Below are positions 6,399 through 9,411 of a DNA stretch of 9,411 bases, piece by piece. The stretch spans positions 1 to 9,411 of the forward strand of contig VFKU01000361.1 in assembly GCA_009885415.1 (NCBI GenBank). Direction: 5' to 3'. Under the pieces are notes generated by a model. The model had not been told where the DNA came from. It saw only the letters and a list, made by a program, of their open reading frames with translations, and did not search any database. Each line of letters opens with the position of its first letter. Position 1 is the stretch's first letter. The stretch comes from Rhodothermota bacterium (GTDB lineage: Bacteria; Hydrogenedentota; Hydrogenedentia; Hydrogenedentales; GCA-2746185). Position numbers and translations under genes: made by a program.

Positions 6399-6448
6399 AG
6401 TTCATTGAGGTTGGGCGCGTAGGATCGCTAAAGCGTCGGCAAACATTT

Positions 6449-6453
6449 AAGGA
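6449..6453 (+). promoter_or_regulatory. Ribosome binding site for a GTG start
   Basis: AAGGA with 7 nt to the GTG at 6461, which immediately precedes the signal peptide. It supports GTG rather than a downstream ATG as the start. Confidence 0.65.
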
Positions 6454-6460
6454 TTTAATT

Positions 6461-9085
6461 GTGACTATCACTTTTTTGGCAAGGCCTCTGCTCGCCGGGT
6501 TGACTGCTTCTGTCTGCGCGGTGACCTATGCGCAGGACCCCGTTCGTGTTGGCGAGCAAACCGCCGGTGGCACGGTGGTTTCGACCGGACAGATCGTCCG
6601 GCCCGCGGGCGACACCGTGGCCTTCGCCGGGCGGCCGGTGGATTTGGCCGTCTCGCAGGATGGAACGACCGTCTACGTCAAGGCGAACAACGGGCTCTTG
6701 GTGATCGACGCGGCGAGCTGGAAAGTCCGCAAGCAACTGAATTTTCCAAAGGGCGGCGCTTCGATGCACGGAATCGCCGTGTCGGCGGATGGCGCCGAGG
6801 TGTACCTGACTTCGGCGCGCAATGAAATTTTTGTGGCGAAGGTGGACGGCGTGGGCGGTGCGGAATGGTCTCGCACCTTGGCGTTGACTGGGCCGAAGGG
6901 GACAACGGCGGACGACGACCCCGCGCACCTGACGGGTATCGCGATCTCGGCGGACGGCGCCCGCGCGTATGTGTGCGCCTCGCGCAACAATACGCTCGCG
7001 GTGGTCGATCTGCGCGCGCCCGATGCGGCGGCCGCGTTGTCACGGCATATCCCGGTCGGCATCGCGCCTTTCGACGTCGTACTTAGTCCTGACGGCAACA
7101 CGGCCTACGTCTCCGATTGGGGCGGGCGGCGTCCGAAGGCGGGCGAGCGCACGGGGGACTCCTCGGGCACGCAAGTGTTGGTGGACGAGCGGGGCATCGG
7201 CGCCAGCGGCGCGATCTCGGTGGTCGATCTTGTTTCCGGAAAAGAGACGCGCCTCATCGAGAGCGTGGGCCTGCATCCCTCCGATCTCGTGCTCTCGCGC
7301 GACGGCAAGACCTTGTACGTCGCGAACGCAAACTCTGACACCGTCTCGGTGATCGACCTGAGTTCCAAGGATCAGACGCGTACGGTGAATGTGAAGCCCG
7401 ATCCGGCGCTGCCCTTCGGGAGCGCGCCGAACGCACTCGCGCTCGACGACGAGCGCGGTCTGCTCTATGTGGCCAACGGGGGAAATAACGCTGTGGCGGT
7501 GATCCCAACGCGCGGCGAGAAGGCTTTTCAGGCGGCCGGATTCATCCCGGCGGGGTGGTACCCGGGCGCGCTGGCGCTTACGAGCGACAGGCTATATATA
7601 GCGAACGTGAAGGGGGAGGGATCGCGCACCGTCGAGGAGAAAGACAAAGGGTGGAATGTGCACTGGTCGCGAGGCACGGTGCAGCGTGTGACTGCGCCGA
7701 TCGACGCGCCCACGCTCGCGGCCTACACCGAGCAGGCGCATCGCGACGGCCACACGCCGCATGTGTTGACGATGCTAGAGCGATCGACGGCGACCGGCGT
7801 CGCGCCCGTGCCGGTGCCCGCCAAGCTGGGCGAGCCGAGCGTCTTCGAGCACGTCGTGTACATCATCAAGGAAAACCGCACCTACGATCAGGTCTTCGGC
7901 GACCTGACGCGTGGCAACGCCGACCCGCGCCTGTGCATTTACCCGCGCGAAATCACGCCGAACCACCACGCACTTGCCGAGGAGTTTGCGCTGCTCGACA
8001 ACTACTACTGCAACGGCGTGCTCTCGGCCGACGGCCACTCGTGGGCGACCGAGGGCTACGTCACGGATCACCTCGAGAAGTCCTTCGGCGGGTTCACGCG
8101 CAGCTACACCTTCGGCGACGACGCGCTCACGTATTCCTCCAGCGGATTCATTTGGGACCGGGTGCTCGCCGCGGGGCTTTCGCTGCGCAACTACGGCGAG
8201 ATGGATTACGCAGAGCCGCCCAAGGGGACGACGTTCAAGCAAATCTACGACGACTTCGTTTCCGGCGCGAACACGATCAAGTTCGAACAGAAAATCGGCC
8301 TCCCGCGCATCGCGCAGTATTCCGCGCGCGATTTTCCCGGTTGGAACATGGACATCCCCGACGTGCTGCGCGCGAGTGTGTTTCTCAAAGAGCTGGAGGG
8401 CTTCGAGAAGTCAGGACTGTTCCCGAATTTCGTCATCGTCTATTTGCCCAACGACCACACCTCCGGGCTCGATGAAGGATCGCCCACGCCCAATGCGCAC
8501 GTCGCGGACAACGATCTCGCGCTGGGGCGAATCATCGAGGGGATTTCCAAGAGCCGCTTCTGGCCGAAGACCTGCATCTTCGTGAACGAGGACGACCCGC
8601 AGGACGGCTTCGATCACGTCGACGGCCACCGCTCGCTGTGCCTCGTGGTGAGCCCCTACACGAAGCGCGGCGCGGTCGTGAGTAAGTTCTACAACCAGAC
8701 CTCGGTGCTGCACACGATGTCGCGCATCCTCGGCCTGCCGCCGATGAACCAGATCGACGCGGCGTCGCCGCTCATGACGGACTGCTTCACCAAGACGGTC
8801 GACCTCGCGCCCTACACTGCACGCAAAAATAACGTCCCGCTCGACCAGCTCAACCCGCCCAAGACCGCCCTCCGCGGCGAGGCGCTCCACTGGGCGAAGA
8901 AGAGCGAGCAGCAGGACTTCGCGAAGATCGACGCCGCCGATGAGGACACGCTCAATCGCATCCTCTGGTTTGCCGCGAAGGGTCCGGACGCGCCGTACCC
9001 CGCGCGTCTCGCCGGTGCACACGGCCGTGGATTGAAGGGACTGAATCTTGCTCTGAGCGGTGAGCGCGATCCGGATGATGACTGA
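6461..9085 (+). CDS. Secreted YncE-type beta-propeller / alkaline-phosphatase-superfamily phosphoesterase
   Basis: Exported two-domain protein (874 residues). Residues 1-24 are a signal peptide (cleavage expected after TYA, mature start QDP). Residues about 50-400 hold roughly seven YVTN/YncE-like propeller blades with recurrent SxDGxxxYVxN...VxVID units, for example DGKTLYVANANSDTVSVIDL from residue 281. From about 462 a phosphoesterase domain (PF04185-like, phospholipase C / acid phosphatase group) begins with HVVYIIKENRTYDQ, whose E471-N472 match the metal-binding Glu-Asn of that family. Further candidate active-site segments are SADGHSWATEGY (S527 a possible nucleophile), YLPNDHTSG (D665, H666), VNEDDPQDGFDHV (E710, D711, D718, H719) and DGHRS (H723). 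Such bifunctional YncE/alkaline-phosphatase-family proteins are known; substrates are generally undefined. Probably periplasmic or extracellular phosphate-ester cleavage. The upstream terminator and own ribosome site suggest an independent unit, perhaps including the next gene 19 nt downstream. Confidence 0.92.
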   Translation: MTITFLARPLLAGLTASVCAVTYAQDPVRVGEQTAGGTVVSTGQIVRPAGDTVAFAGRPVDLAVSQDGTTVYVKANNGLLVIDAASWKVRKQLNFPKGGASMHGIAVSADGAEVYLTSARNEIFVAKVDGVGGAEWSRTLALTGPKGTTADDDPAHLTGIAISADGARAYVCASRNNTLAVVDLRAPDAAAALSRHIPVGIAPFDVVLSPDGNTAYVSDWGGRRPKAGERTGDSSGTQVLVDERGIGASGAISVVDLVSGKETRLIESVGLHPSDLVLSRDGKTLYVANANSDTVSVIDLSSKDQTRTVNVKPDPALPFGSAPNALALDDERGLLYVANGGNNAVAVIPTRGEKAFQAAGFIPAGWYPGALALTSDRLYIANVKGEGSRTVEEKDKGWNVHWSRGTVQRVTAPIDAPTLAAYTEQAHRDGHTPHVLTMLERSTATGVAPVPVPAKLGEPSVFEHVVYIIKENRTYDQVFGDLTRGNADPRLCIYPREITPNHHALAEEFALLDNYYCNGVLSADGHSWATEGYVTDHLEKSFGGFTRSYTFGDDALTYSSSGFIWDRVLAAGLSLRNYGEMDYAEPPKGTTFKQIYDDFVSGANTIKFEQKIGLPRIAQYSARDFPGWNMDIPDVLRASVFLKELEGFEKSGLFPNFVIVYLPNDHTSGLDEGSPTPNAHVADNDLALGRIIEGISKSRFWPKTCIFVNEDDPQDGFDHVDGHRSLCLVVSPYTKRGAVVSKFYNQTSVLHTMSRILGLPPMNQIDAASPLMTDCFTKTVDLAPYTARKNNVPLDQLNPPKTALRGEALHWAKKSEQQDFAKIDAADEDTLNRILWFAAKGPDAPYPARLAGAHGRGLKGLNLALSGERDPDDD

Positions 9086-9091
9086 TCACGT

Positions 9092-9097
9092 GGAGGT
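9092..9097 (+). promoter_or_regulatory. Ribosome binding site for the last, partial gene
   Basis: GGAGGT with 7 nt to the ATG at 9105. This near-ideal site is main support that the cut reading frame at the window edge is a real gene. Confidence 0.8.
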
Positions 9098-9104
9098 AGT
9101 TCAG

Positions 9105-9411
9105 ATGGGTGACAAGGCGAAACTGGAAGGCTCGTGTGAATTGCTATTTATTCGGCCCGTTACTTGGGCCGACAGACTTAGACGCTATCGAATGTTTGTC
9201 GATAACCAGTCCGTCGGTCTGATCGGGCCGGGTCGGGAATTCTCAGTAAGAGTCAAGCCAGGAGCTCACTTGATTCACGCCAGAATCGACTTTCAAGTCT
9301 CGAAGAAGCTGGAAGTTGAATGCATTGCCGGTAGCATTCTTAAATTTCAGATCAGCCCGAGAGCCCAAGGAGGTGCAGCCTTACTCGCGCTCATCTTTGC
9401 CTTCCTGCTCA
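9105..9411 (+). CDS. Hypothetical protein with PEGA-like beta domain and membrane segment, 3' end missing
   Basis: The first 102 codons of a gene that runs off the window. There is no signal peptide. Residues about 11-85 look like a small all-beta unit: RPVTWADRLRRYRMFVDN, then VGLIGPG, then VKPGAHLIHARIDF, a pattern resembling PEGA-type or DUF2846-like domains in which a short strand pair precedes PG-x-H. From about residue 89 a hydrophobic stretch (GGAALLALIFAFLL) starts, so the protein probably becomes membrane-anchored with the beta unit at its N-terminus. It starts 19 nt after the phosphoesterase stop, so co-transcription is possible. Five of nine arginines use AGA and many codons end in A or T, unlike the preceding genes, which suggests a different origin. 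Function not recognised. Confidence 0.75.
   Translation, partial: MGDKAKLEGSCELLFIRPVTWADRLRRYRMFVDNQSVGLIGPGREFSVRVKPGAHLIHARIDFQVSKKLEVECIAGSILKFQISPRAQGGAALLALIFAFLL

Noticed and set aside
6399..6448. Possible promoter for the propeller/phosphoesterase gene (TTGAGG ... TAAAGC)
   Set aside because: Weak match to both elements with 18-nt spacing; too poor to list, although a promoter here is logically expected after the terminator.
8411..9022. Minus-strand open frame (203 codons) inside the phosphoesterase domain
   Set aside because: Antisense to conserved active-site motifs, with no ribosome site or domain of its own that I can recognise.

Overview
The window is about 9.4 kb of GC-rich bacterial DNA holding six or seven protein genes, cut at both ends. 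The prepilin-like protein (short basic leader, [20 protein letters not shown] helix, CPSD motif and a C-terminal H-X(n)-DG motif) is of a kind abundant in Planctomycetes, Lentisphaerae, Verrucomicrobia and candidate phyla such as Hydrogenedentota and Sumerlaeota. A Gram-negative-type bacterium of that sort is my best guess, from protein style only. All four complete chromosomal-style genes, and the second half of the prepilin-like gene, end in TGA.

Layout. On the minus strand, positions 2045 down to 1 form a tightly overlapping TroABC-type metal importer operon: a lipoprotein metal-binding protein (1113-2045), its ATPase (328-1116, ATGA overlap) and the start of a permease (1-335, 8-nt overlap). 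The permease appears to switch, in frame, into a copy of the ATPase C-terminal tail in the first 34 bases of the window, which looks like a chimeric contig end or a local duplication. A 192-bp divergent spacer (2046-2237) carries an AT-rich candidate promoter with an embedded TTAAC-n4-GTTAA palindrome (possible metal-repressor site) and a GC-rich hairpin.

On the plus strand come a secreted DUF3604 / PHP-like putative metallo-hydrolase (2238-4826), a 348-bp gene-free stretch, a prepilin-like gene split by one in-frame TAG (5175-5759 and 5760-6329), a strong intrinsic terminator (6363-6398), a secreted YncE-type beta-propeller fused to an alkaline-phosphatase-superfamily phosphoesterase (6461-9085), and the first 102 codons of an unrecognised membrane-anchored small protein (9105 to the end) whose codon use differs from everything before it.

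Functional theme (inference): three of the modules act outside the cytoplasmic membrane, and two are predicted metal-dependent phosphoesterase-like enzymes encoded beside a Zn/Mn importer. Nothing in the sequence proves they work together. The observation most worth following is the clean amber codon in an otherwise intact prepilin-like gene. I see no CRISPR array, tRNA, rRNA, insertion sequence or defence system here.
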